A stretch of 64,000 bases of DNA from Carposina sasakii (Eukaryota > Arthropoda > Insecta > Lepidoptera > Carposinidae): NCBI GenBank assembly GCA_014607495.2, contig CP053152.1, forward strand, positions 3,658,001 through 3,722,000, given 5' to 3'. Below the pieces are notes generated by a model, which searched no databases, was not told the DNA's origin, and saw nothing but the letters and a program-made list of their open reading frames with translations. Of the stretch, positions 1-12,200 are shown piece after piece. Each line of letters begins with the position of its first letter. The stretch's first letter is position 1. A program made the translations under genes and the position numbers.

Positions 1-215
1 CGGCAGCATCAACGCGAATCACCTGTTTACATTCTCGCGCTTCCCACTTCCCTGCTCACTTCCCGTCCCAACAGGGCTGAATGTAAATGATGCATAAGAC
101 ATTAAGTTAGGGCTACTTATCATTCGGACACATGATGATATGTCACAAAATATTATGACACGTTAGATTATGGATAAAAAATTTATGAGACAAAATAGAG
201 AACCATCTTTGCCAG

Positions 216-1172
216 GTAATTGACCGCGAAGGTTTCTTCGTGGAGCCGACAATAGTCACGGGCCTGCCTCATGACTCGCCGCTGGTCCATTCTGAATGTT
301 TCGCGCCTATTGTCTACTGCGTCGAGATACCCGACCTAGAGACCGGGATTCAGTATAACAACGAGGTGGAGCAGGGATTGTCTTCCAGCCTTTTTACTGA
401 AAACCTTGCGGATGTGTTCAAGGTAAGATAATTAAAACATCAAGGTAGAAGTTATTTAAAGATGTGTACTGTAATATCCAACCTATGTAGGTTTAAATAT
501 AAAGATAGGGAGTTGTAATTTAGAAGGTCCAACATTATAGAGAGGTCTACAAAATTATAGAGACAGACCAGTCTTATTCGCTGTTACATGGAGGTCACAA
601 GTGGTCCCTCATCATTTCAGCCATTTAAGTTCACAACTGAAGACAAATTCCCCCTACAATCTCCAATGCGACCTGTTGTAGCGGCCTTCCACGATCACAA
701 GTGTCCCTAATATTAATACATAACGCATCAAGCATGTCCCATTCTAAACCACGAAAGGATTCATGTCTCATTCTAAAACACGAAAGGCATCCAGCGTCTC
801 TTTTTAAAACACGAAAGGCATCCAGCGTCTCTTTTTAAAACACAAAAGGCATCAAATATCCCTGTTGTCCTTTTCTAAAACAGCATGCCCATCTAGCATG
901 AACCATTCTAAGTCATGAAAGGACGCAGTCACTAAAGTATGTTTGTTCCTCAGTGGATCGGTCCGCATGGCTCGGACTGTGGCATAGTGAACGTGAACAT
1001 CCCCACAAACGGCGCGGAGGTAGGTGGCGCGTTCGGCGGAGAGAAGGCCACGGGAGGCGGCCGCGAGTCCGGCTCCGACGCATGGAAGAACTACATGCGA
1101 CGCTCCACCGTCACCATCAACTACTCCGGCGCCATCAAACTTGCTCAGAACATCAAGTTTGGAGAAGAATAA
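216..1172 (+). CDS. ALDH7A1: ALDH7A1 (antiquitin), last two coding exons
   Basis: C-terminal part of alpha-aminoadipic semialdehyde dehydrogenase, which oxidises the semialdehyde formed in lysine breakdown with NAD+. Exon 216-422 opens after a cag acceptor and ends at AAG/gtaaga; exon 954-1172 opens after cctcag and ends in TAA at 1170-1172. The phase is 0 at the junction. Recognisable family blocks are [51 protein letters not shown] and the C-terminal [10 protein letters not shown]. About 141 residues are present. The catalytic cysteine and the NAD-binding region lie upstream, outside the window. The 531-base intron contains a short tandem repeat. The gene is tail to tail with METTL5. The family call is firm. 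Confidence 0.95.
724..930. repeat. Degenerate 31-bp tandem repeat in ALDH7A1 intron
   Basis: The unit aaaacacgaaaggcatccag followed by cgtctcttttt recurs at 775, 806 and 837 with an exact 31-base step. Weaker copies are visible before (742) and after (880-920). It ends about 25 bases before the acceptor of the last exon. Confidence 0.75.
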
Positions 1173-1311
1173 TCTAAACTCTCTTTGTTAAAGTGTTGCT
1201 TCTGTTATAATTTCAAGTGAATATGCTATGAGATTGTATAAAATGTAGGATAATTTTATTTAAGCTGATGTTATTGTATAAATGTGAACACAGACTGATT
1301 GTATTGTATGT

Positions 1312-1317
1312 AATAAA
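1312..1317 (+). terminator. Poly(A) signal of ALDH7A1
   Basis: AATAAA lies 140 bases after the stop codon and is followed by a T-rich stretch. It is the first canonical signal downstream of the gene. Confidence 0.7.
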
Positions 1318-1526
1318 AAGTTTACATTTGACTATTTTTTTTTCTTTGAAGAAAGAAATCATAGAAAGTTCTTTAAAAAGAAATTAATTTTGATATTTAC
1401 ATTTAAGATTTAATTACAAATATGTAAAAATAATTGAACTTAGTAAATATAAAAGAGCTAAGATTCTTTACAGTAAATTCATTGATAAGTTTCATTAACA
1501 CTAGATCTAATGCTATTTAACTATTA

Positions 1527-1530
1527 TTTA

Positions 1531-1532
<2 letters not shown>
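1527..1532 (-). terminator. Poly(A) signal overlapping the METTL5 stop codon
   Basis: On the minus strand the reading is CAT TAA TAA ATA, so AATAAA begins inside the TAA stop (1531-1533). If it is used, the METTL5 3' UTR would be only about 15-30 bases long. I saw no other AATAAA before the facing ALDH7A1 3' end. Confidence 0.45.
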
Positions 1533-2846
<1,314 letters not shown>

Positions 2847-2856
2847 TGTAAGTCAT

Positions 2857-3355
2857 TTACTTATTTTCAAATCGAGGTAGAACAGGTAGAATTTGGTTTC
2901 CAAATGATGAGTCTTGGGACACAAAGAACCCACAAGATGTCGCGTTTGCGTGTTGCAGTGCAGCTCTGTGACTTGTGTTGACAATATTGGCTTCAGGAAG
3001 TTGAGGAAAACCCTGAAAGTTGTTTTATTTCTTAGGTTTAAATCTTTTAGCTGGAATTGTTTCAAATTTCATGAAGTTTACTTACAGCTGTAGCAGATAC
3101 AGGTGGTATAGAACACATAGGCAGTTGGTTAACAGGGCTAGGCTGAGTCAAAGGTAATGTTGTAGCAGTGAGTGGAGTGACAGCACCCTGCTTCAACAGC
3201 ATCTGTTTCTTTAATTGTAACTCTTCCAAAATCTTCCTATTTGTTAACTCTGAAATAAATCGACGACAAAGATTTAATTTTAAGATAGACTAGAAGTTTA
3301 GAAGATAAATGTAAATAAATTAACCTCTCTGTGCATTAGGCTGTGGAAACGCCAT
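2857..3355 (-). CDS. INIP: INIP / SOSS-C, SOSS complex subunit
   Basis: Small subunit of the SOSS single-strand DNA sensor complex (with INTS3 and an hSSB protein), which acts in double-strand break repair. There are three exons: 3325-3355, 3086-3249 and 2857-3012, giving 116 residues. The N-terminal motif is LTNRKILEELQLKKQMLL. The middle is low-complexity Ser/Thr/Pro-rich. The diagnostic C-terminus reads AALQHANATSCGFFVSQDSS then FGNQILPVLPRFENK, which parallels the human AALQHAHA...QDSAFGN..LPVLPR ending. TAA is at 2857-2859. The last exon runs almost into the METTL5 start codon. Each exon is under 60 codons, so simple ORF scans miss the gene. Confidence 0.93.
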
Positions 3356-3546
3356 CTAATACCGTACTTATTAAATAAAATGGCGTATTTATGTGGGTAT
3401 ACATTCAATCTCTGAATGCTGGTAAATGTATTACATTATAAAGGAAATAAATTCAGAAATACATATATTTGTAATTTTTGCAAAAGGAAAGTTGAGGTAG
3501 GCAGCGAAAAACAAACGTCAAATCAAATGTCAACCACGAGCTCGAT
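3356..3546 (-). promoter_or_regulatory. Probable promoter region of the INIP-METTL5 tandem
   Basis: The 190 bases between the INIP ATG and a dispersed repeat at 3547 are AT-rich, with a TGACG/GTCAA-type cluster near 3510-3530 (acgtcaaatcaaatgtcaacc). I saw no TATA box in a convincing position. The assignment rests on position. Confidence 0.35.
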
Positions 3547-3625
3547 TTTTTTTGTTTAATTTATCCCGAAGGAAAGGGGAACTAAGCCCATAGAGCCATT
3601 GTCTTTAGTAATGTATTTTGGGTAC
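3547..3625 (+). repeat. Family A dispersed repeat (tttatcccgaaggaaagg)
   Basis: A T-run is followed by tttatcccgaaggaaagggg, actaagccca and agccattgtctttagta. Other copies lie near 23841, 31350, 33462, 33640, 45690 (inverted), 48706 and 50172. There are no terminal inverted repeats and no tRNA head; the class is unknown. This copy starts 192 bases upstream of the INIP ATG. Confidence 0.8.
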
Positions 3626-4079
3626 CATTTTAAATGATGAGAGTCCAAAAAAGTTAAATGAACGTGACTATTACGCTTTGTTATTTTTTATTGGCAAATA
3701 GCAAATAGGTACTTTGCCATTTACCGAACATACAGCCAAACAAATAATTACATAATATATAGTATTATCATATCTGTGATAATATACATAATATGTTTAA
3801 TGGCCAGTTTCACTATAAGCAATTAAAGTCAGGACAATTTGATTTGCACCCGCACAATATAGTGCTCTAGAATTGAGTCTAGAATTTGCGTTGGTTTTTT
3901 TTTATAGGAATTTTTTGTTTTTTTTTGTCCAACACGTGCATTTCTGCAGAAAAATTAAATGTTATCTTAACTTTGTACCTCAATATCATTGAAATCAGAC
4001 TCTTCCCCGGTATGCTTCTAGGGCGAAAAATATAGTAGTATTCGGAAACATTGACGACAAAAACACCTTTATATCTGTC
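3626..4079. other. Non-coding, AT-rich, no gene seen
   Basis: Open frames here are short and of low quality. A block at 3960-4079 (caatatcattgaaatcagac then ccccggtatgcttc and acgacaaaaac) resembles 60975-61045, so it is probably a further dispersed repeat. Confidence 0.5.
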
Positions 4080-4445
4080 TAAGGCCGCGACCCCATTAGG
4101 CGAACAGTGAGCGGCTGATAGTTTGCTTCCAAATCTATAAATTTTAAATGGAGTGTCCATACGTCCATACAGCGCGTAATGTACGCAGTTTACGACGTTT
4201 TGCTTGCCGACTCATTCTGTGGGCGCCGCATTCGCAGCAAATGATGCGTGCAGTCCATAGCCACTACGCCGGCGGCGCTCCGTTCTCCAATTTACACTGT
4301 TTACCTTCCCTGAAAAAAATTCGCAAGCGCTTTGCGGCTAATACGCTCTAGTTCGCCGCTTAGTTGATATTAAGTTAGCGACCGATACGCCACTCAGTCA
4401 GCGAACAGCGGCTGCTCACTGTTTGCTTTATGGGGATGCGACTTA
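4080..4445. mobile_element. MITE with about 45-bp imperfect terminal inverted repeats
   Basis: The left end taaggccgcgaccccattag then gcgaacagtgagcggctg mirrors the right end, which on the minus strand reads taagtcgcatccccataaag then caaacagtgagcagccg. The interior is more GC-rich than the flanks and holds a meaningless 67-codon open frame. No transposase is present, so it is a non-autonomous DNA element. Confidence 0.6.
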
Positions 4446-4509
4446 GGGGTTAATGCCTATTGTATAGATCTAGCGAAGTCGGCACATTATAATCTGCCGA
4501 CTAAAATAA

Positions 4510-7500
4510 CAATTTTATTCAAAATAAAAATGTTGCATGCATACATTTCTACGAATTCAATCTCGATCTATCTCTAGTACTCGTATTGTTAGCTGAAAGT
4601 GCATTAGTTCTTACCACAAGATTTTATACTTAGTTGTGTAGTACTTAGACAACGACCAGAGACAAAATCTCGTGTAGATGTCGCATAGATATAACATGGC
4701 CAACCCAAAATACTTAACTCAATTTAGCTACATCAATAGTATTTAATATTTAACTATTTATTCTGGTATTTGAAATAACATACAGCTTTATATAAAAGCA
4801 TTTATTTTAAAACAATGTAGGTAATAATATACTTTCTTGATTCTTGGCAAAACAGTCTCACATAAGCAAGTCAACATTTGGCCTCTCTTAAGAATAAAAA
4901 AAAACATAAGACTAATATCGCTGCCATAACGCTCAAATATAATATAATATATACTTAATCAATATAAAATAAAATGAAAATAATATAAAATTACATTATA
5001 ATACGTCTACTTTGCATCATGATTGAGCAACTTAGAATAATTGGTTTATTAATGTAAATTAACTAACAAAAGGGAACATTAATATTACTAGAATTGACTC
5101 ACGATATAAGCAGTAGTCGTCTACTAAATGTACCCCCAAAAGCTGGACTTACAGTCCACAATGAGTTTGTGGCTTTAATCTGATAAAATCTGAGAATAAA
5201 TGCACAACGAAAATAGAATTTAAGTTGCCCTTTGTCTTTTAAGTTTACAAAAATATCATATAACAATTAATTTAGAAGTAATGATAACAGATTCACTACA
5301 AACAATTTGGAATAGTATTGCACAAGCTCAAAGCTAAATTATTATGTGCATAATAATTTTATTTTTTTTATAAAATACTATAAATGTAGCAACAAACCAA
5401 CACAACGTTCCGAACTAACATAAATGACACTTTATGTGATCGACAACTGTAGGGCAAACACGAACTTTTTGACGTATAGTAAGGACGGTACCTACTGACC
5501 GTACATAACAGTGGAGCAGTAGGTACATAACAAATCTCATAGATGTTGCTTGCGAGTCAATAGCGTTACGAAGCGAAAAAAGTTCGTGTTTATCCCCCTG
5601 TACCGCTCTAAGCAGACCGCAGGCGGCCGACCGTTCAAAACACCCTGTTCTCCCCAGTTGTCGACTTATAATTACTTACGACTAACTTACTTCGGTACAA
5701 TGTGGCCGACTTACTCCCCAGTGTTTTATAAACAGAACCAACCCGCCCACATTATACCTTACCACCACCATCACAGTGTTGATTTGTTCGAAATTAATAC
5801 ATTCACAGCGCAAGAAAAACACATTCTGGACTAAATAAAATCTGAAAAATGATAACAACATTTGATATCAAAGACTAGCACATAATTTTGGCACAACGCT
5901 GCGCCCGCGAGCGCAGTGACATCCATGTTGTAGTAAACACTTGTATTCAATCAAATATTAGCATGAGTATAAAATTTGTTCTGACTAAATTCGAACGCTT
6001 ATAATTATTAACAAAAAAATATAAAATTAAATAGGACGTAATATAGTCGATGTCAGCGCTAAAAGTAAAAGTGTATATTTAAAAACATCAGATATAACCA
6101 GTCAAAATGGAGAAAATACAACAATTAAAATTAAATAGCTTCAGTACCACTAGACTTTAGACATCGACAGTGAAGAAAATTCCCCAGGCCAATATTAGAA
6201 ATAGAAGTAGAGCCTTTTGAGGCCAACCCACTACAACCAGGAACGTAGTTTTAACTTGGTTAACATTGTTATTTATAGCAAAAGCAATTTTAATATTATT
6301 TGTGCCCGATGTGTCATGTTCGATGTATCATTTTTACTTCGTCTAATAAACTATACAAACCAATAACCGAATTTAATTAAATGGACAGCTGCTTTTAATA
6401 TTACGAAAAAAAATGCAAAATAATGTATAGTAAATCGTATTAAAATCTTACTATTAAATAAAAAACTTATTTGAGTAAATAAATTCTCTTGTTTCATTGC
6501 TCATTCAGTGCTATCAGAACAGAGTGTAAAAATAATAGTAGAAAATAATTTTAACAAAAATCACCGTACCTAATAATATGAGAAATTTCATAATTTAATT
6601 ACTACTCGACAACATCCATCAACTATCAATATAGTCGCTGCGCCTGCAGAATAAAATACATTTAATCGTTCTTACATCGTTTTTACATGTCCCGCAATGA
6701 TCGCTATGTACCACAGGCCACGCCCACTTAGTACATTTAATTAAACTTATTGAAGTTACAGATAAATAATAAAAGTGAATATAAAAGTTCGCGCTCTGCG
6801 CCGTTTTAAATCACAGAATAAGTACTACGTACAGAAGGCTCGCCCTAAGAATAAGAATTTATCTACTTTTCTATTACCGAGTTAGCCTAGGATCCCACTG
6901 CGGATGTACGACGTAAGTGATTCTAACTCTCTGACTGGGAACCCGGGATTAAACTGAACGAAACCCGTCCCGTCTGATTGACGTTTACTGTTGCCGATAT
7001 GTTTTGATGTTTATTATTCTGCAGGCGACGCGAAGTCTTTCCAAGACCAGTCTCGGTAGGCGGAATGCTTTAAGCCCCACCGACATCATACGTTTACTTT
7101 TACACTCTGCTGCGATGAGTATTTTACCCCAACAACACTCTTATTCCCAAACAGTACATACCTAACACATTCCCTGTATATAAATATATTATAGTCTTGT
7201 AAAAGAAACCTTTGAAACCTCATAGGTCATTAACACTACGTGAGAAATTACGTAAGAGCATTAGGATACAATATATTGCTACGAGTTAACTTATCATTTG
7301 GCACTAAATTAACATATTGCATCTGGAGCATTCGTCACAAATACTTGCACACCTACTCTCAATAGAACTCTTAATTTTTTCCAATCTAAATTACAATTAA
7401 ATTTTAAATTTAACTTACTAATGATATAATTTTGTTTGCATTGGGCCAATTTTTAATTTTTTTTTCCTAAAGATTTGAGTTTTGACTACGAAAGGAAACA

Positions 7501-9131
7501 CACATTTAAATCATTGAGCAAACATAGAGAGAGCGAGTTCTGAGTCGCTTAAAAACGTCGCGGAACTAGAACGTCACTCTCTAATGTTACAATCACGTAG
7601 AACAACAGACAAGACATTCGGCAAGTAAAATTTGGCAAAATTGAGCATTTAGAATTTCAATTGGCATCGTAAATTAGTACAAGGTAAGGAATTAACTACG
7701 CAGCACTGTGTGAATACATATCCTATGTCTGGTAACTGTAACTTATTCATAATATAGACCAATATGCTGCAGTGCAGAGTGCAGATAGAATTGGCTTAAA
7801 AATAAGGAGAAATTTGGATGTGTTTAGGAAGACTCGAGCGCTTTTAAAAATAGAACGCTTCCGTGAATGCATTTATGGCAAAATAAGTTTTAATGATAAT
7901 AAATGAAGTACTCGTATGTATGTACTCGTATATGTTTAATTCGTACAGGCATATGTTTAGTTTGAGTGCAGGCAGGTGCAGTACGAAAACTAAAGTGAAG
8001 TACGAAAACATTGTAAATAAAATTCCTCTCCTTATTTTCAATGCCAACAAAATCTACACTCTATAAGTGTTACTAATATTTACATTATATCTCGTGAAAA
8101 AATAACTTTTATAAAATGATATGACATTCTGAATGCGACGAGTAATAACTTACATTAATTACGAGGATTGTTTGTCTGTTCAAAAGAACCAAACGACAGG
8201 ACTTCCAAAGAGTTTCAGTTAATTCACTAACTACATTTAATATAACAACGTGGTTAAATAGATTTTAAAAATAAAAAATCATTTTTTCATATGATAATAA
8301 CAGTTATTGCTTTTCTTGATATGGTAAATTGGTACAGGCTGCCTAGAGGGCCGCTTGTCGAGTGACGGTCGCATACATTACGTTACGTGTCTATGTATGC
8401 GGAGGTAGTGGCTGCCACTCCTCGCGCTGACTGTACCCTCGATAATAATTACGTAATAACTCTTAAATGTATTTAAAAATATGACTGCTTTATATATCCA
8501 TCATGATCACAGCTCTCCAAAGACCTTACAATATCCAAACCGTACGCACTCCGAAATAAATTCTTTATCAATTATACCTAAAAAACGAAATGACTATAAT
8601 ATCTCTATGTTAGCTCTAAAATTATGCCATTTTGATATATTTCCTACTTTGCAATTGCAACGGTCCCTCGTACAGCACTTAAATGCCTCATATACATTTT
8701 TAACGTAACAATGAAAAATAACTTTTAAAACAAAGGAAGCAAATAAATGACTAAAATCGTTGAAACAATTTTTTTAGAATTAAGCGGCAGTGATCGCGAG
8801 AAATTCGTGCAAATAGAACCTAACTACAAAACATGTCTTAGGAACCTGATAAATTATTGCTACAGCTGCGGCCCGTGCCCTACGGTGCGCCGCGGCCACA
8901 TAACGAGATAAAATCTTATCAGTAGCCAATAGAAAAATATCACCTAAATAAATATGATTACTTTACACACCTCGCCGGCGCCTTTCAAAATAAATATAAA
9001 TCTTTCTGTACAATCGCGAGGAGATCGTTCGGCGTCCGTCGTGAGAAGAGTATCGTTAGTGGTTCTCTTTTTGGTAAAAAAACAACAAGATTATGAAATT
9101 GATATGCAATAGAGAGGCTGGACGGGGGCGG
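4510..9131 (-). other. Likely long 3' UTR of the BEN isoform of the BTB gene
   Basis: After the TGA at 9132-9134 there are 4.6 kb of AT-rich sequence on the minus strand with no coding frame and almost none of the repeats that crowd the neighbouring introns. AATAAA on the minus strand (tttatt at 4512-4517) could end it. Long 3' UTRs are usual for insect BTB transcription factors. The absence of repeats supports the idea but does not prove it. Confidence 0.4.
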
Positions 9132-9297
9132 TCACTGCGCGTCCTCGCGCGAGCCGTCCCGCGAGCCCTCGCGAGAGCATTCGCGCGAGTCTGCTCGCGA
9201 ACACTCGCGCGAATCCGCTCGCGAGCACTCGCGCGCGTCCGGCCCGCGCCCCGAGCCGCCCGCGCCGCCCGAGCTGCCTTTTGTTGGTGACGCGTCA
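9132..9297 (-). CDS. Terminal exon of the BEN isoform, with RECSRADS repeats
   Basis: The acceptor ttttgttttcag precedes TGACGCGTCACC. Phase 2 matches the BEN exon, and the frame runs to TGA at 9132-9134. It encodes a Gly/Ser stretch ([20 protein letters not shown]) and then repeated octapeptides of the type [16 protein letters not shown] before EDAQ. The DNA is strongly GC-rich (gctcgcga/actcgcgc repeats) in an AT-rich setting. The arginine-serine-glutamate tail is probably disordered. The splice phase match makes it a real exon, not a repeat shadow. Confidence 0.75.
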
Positions 9298-12200
9298 CTG
9301 AAAACAAAATAAATCCATGTCAAGAAATGAATTTAGCGCTCGGTAAGTCGGCAGTCGACTTCTACTGAAACTGTTACCGTTTAATGTGGTACCTAAACAT
9401 CAATAAATTCATTGTTAAATAATATACCACAAGTACTAGAGTACCATAGAGGAAAAAGGTAACATTATTCCTCTGGTGTACCAAGTATTCTATGATAATG
9501 ATCTCAGTCCGGTCGCAGTGGAGGTCATTGGGGGAGCCCTATGTTTAGCAGTGGACATCCAATAATGATGATGGATAAAGGTTCGTAGTGGACTTTTTAG
9601 GGCTGAAAAGACGACGAATGATGTTTCGCAGACTTCGTATAGCTAAAATGATGATGAATAATATGATTTGCAGTGGACGTCTTATGGCTGAAATAATGGT
9701 GAATGATGACTTTGGCTCTGCTATCGCTCTCACATAATACGAATTTGATATTTAAATGCCACAATTGTACTAAATTCGCTTTTGGTTTGCTTTTGCAATC
9801 AGGAGGCCGATCGTAACAGTTCTTTGTTAGATACGTACAGCGGAAAGTAAGCGGGGCGTGCGCTGGCGCCGGCCGCGTCCGCCTCGCACGCCGCGGGCCG
9901 CGCCGCCGCACTCAGCATATAGTTCGTCGACTCGCTAAAACAATTCGACAGCCTACTTCAAATTGTATTACCTACTGCCTCGAATCATCTCGTAGGGGGG
10001 TGCAGAATTGGAGATAGTGTGGTGGAACAAGGTTGTCTGTCTAAAAAGTATTCGTGAATTTATTGTATTTTTTTCGCCGTGAAAGGGAAATAAGCCTACG
10101 TTATATTTAATGATTTCGTCGTGACAAGGGAAAACAGGAGGATAGAAATAATAATAGGTAAGATACCTTTTTTTCTATAGTGCAGGCAGACATAGAGCAC
10201 TACAAATACCCACGATATCAAAACACTAAATAATTTAACCAATGAATTAAGGCCCAGTTGTAAATAATAACATTAATAACATTGAATTGTATCAGGCGTC
10301 ACTATTCGGAAGTTGAAATCTCTATTGAGGGATCGCCCGCCACCGGGCCCTATACCCTCCGCTGACCCTCGGATCTGCCTACTCATGATCACGAACACAA
10401 GACACTGCAGTCGCAACGAGAAGCCAGATCCAAGCAGCATGCAACCATAAATACATAGCTGCTAATCCGAAAACCAATTAAAATTTTAATCGACATATGT
10501 TTCGCCAACACCCGTGGCATCATCAGGATTAGTTTTCCATGTTCCATGGGTTCGGTAGATAGAACTAACATGAGGTATATGTGAGTAAATTATAATCGTT
10601 GAAAACACAAAACGACAGACCTCATGGTGGTTCCAAGTTCCAGTAAACGAAATGATTCAGATAATAATGTTGAACAAAACAATAAAACAACAGAAGGGGT
10701 CAATGTTGTCGTTTCACTTAACCTTCGCAGTATTTTTGCGTCTATATAGAGATAAAGTAATCGTCCCCTACGTTGCCTTTGCCATAGACTGATTAAAGGT
10801 AGAGTCATTTTTCTTATTTTTATACTAGTTATAACTGATAGAGACTTTATCTTTGAATACCTACTCTTTTATATAGGTGCATAGGTAGGGGTACATTAAT
10901 CCTGTGTTAAAATTATGAATGTGGTATCTTTTTATACCTCATATTCCTTGTACCATCACGACCATTTTTTTCTATGGAAGCACCCCTGATATTGAAGTCC
11001 AAAGTTACATTAATATGTATTAGCATTTTTTTTACATAAATCGGTTAACAAACATTTATTTCAATAACACAAAATTATTTTCATTTAATTTTAGGTTTTG
11101 TAGGTACATTTGTACTTTGCGCATCAAACGAATACATTGCTTGCAATAAAATGAGATTTCTTTTTATTTTATTTTTATTTTCCCAGAGTTAGTCCCATAG
11201 AAAAAATTATCGTATCGTTACACATAATATGATGATGATGACCTCCGACCGTATTTCGGCCAAGGCGACCAATCTCTACGGAGATTAGCCAGGTACGCCG
11301 GAGATATTATAGTGCACGAGATATTATAGTGTATTCCGTTACTCTAATAGTCCGATGGGACGGAAAGCCGACACGACCGGAGAGAGATCAGGCGGAGGAC
11401 CAATGGTTTTACCTACATTCCGAGGCACGAGCTAAGTGATAATTTTGCAACATTAAAATATGTACATTAAATAAATTCATTGGTACAGGCCCGTGACTGG
11501 GATCGAACTTACGCCTCACATAATACAAGATATTAAAAAAACAACGTTGTCTTTTACACCCTGTATAATCTGAGCTACAGGATATTTTAGGAGGTTCTAC
11601 AGCCATGTTCAGGATAGCGGACCAGATTTCTTTCAGTTTCAGATAAAAAAAAATCTGAAATATCTGGCTCCGCAGAGATTATTTACTATAGTTACTATGC
11701 TCGAACTTAACTACATCTAGTTGTGAGTTTGTGAGCCGGATTTAAATATTTAGCATGAAGTCACAGACGGGGAATGACCGCAACAGTTATCATAACGGCC
11801 ACGCAACTGAATAAGTGTTGCATAAATGGGCGACGATTTTTTTTTAAATATTAAATAGGCTTACGCTTGACCACAATGCGCCTGATGGTAAGCACCGTAG
11901 CAGTCTAAGATGGAGCGCGCTTGCCTAAAAGAAACCGGTTCACTCTCGCCTTGAAGAGCGCAAGATTATAGTTCACGGGGAACAGGGATTCAAGCAGGGA
12001 GTTTCACAGCTTGGCCGTTCGCACTATGAATGTAGAAGCAAAACGCTTAGAACGAGTTTTCGGCACTTCAACTGTGAACAGGTGTCGCCTTGACGTTTCT
12101 CTGGTCCTCCGGTGGTAGAAGGGTGCTGGGGGAATTAGGTCGTGAAGTCCCAACGCACACTCCCCGAAATGTAACCTGTAGAATACCGAGAGACTTGCAA

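Noticed and set aside
720..930. CRISPR-like array from the 31-bp repeat
   Set aside because: Units are directly adjacent without unique spacers, and the host is an animal genome.
2853..3065. Minus-strand frame MKQFQLKDLNLRNKTTFRVF as a gene
   Set aside because: It is a shadow of INIP exon 3; the true frame matches the SOSS-C C-terminus.
9056..9307. Arg/Ala-rich frames on both strands ([20 protein letters not shown])
   Set aside because: Composition shadows of the RECSRADS exon, whose frame is fixed by splice phase.
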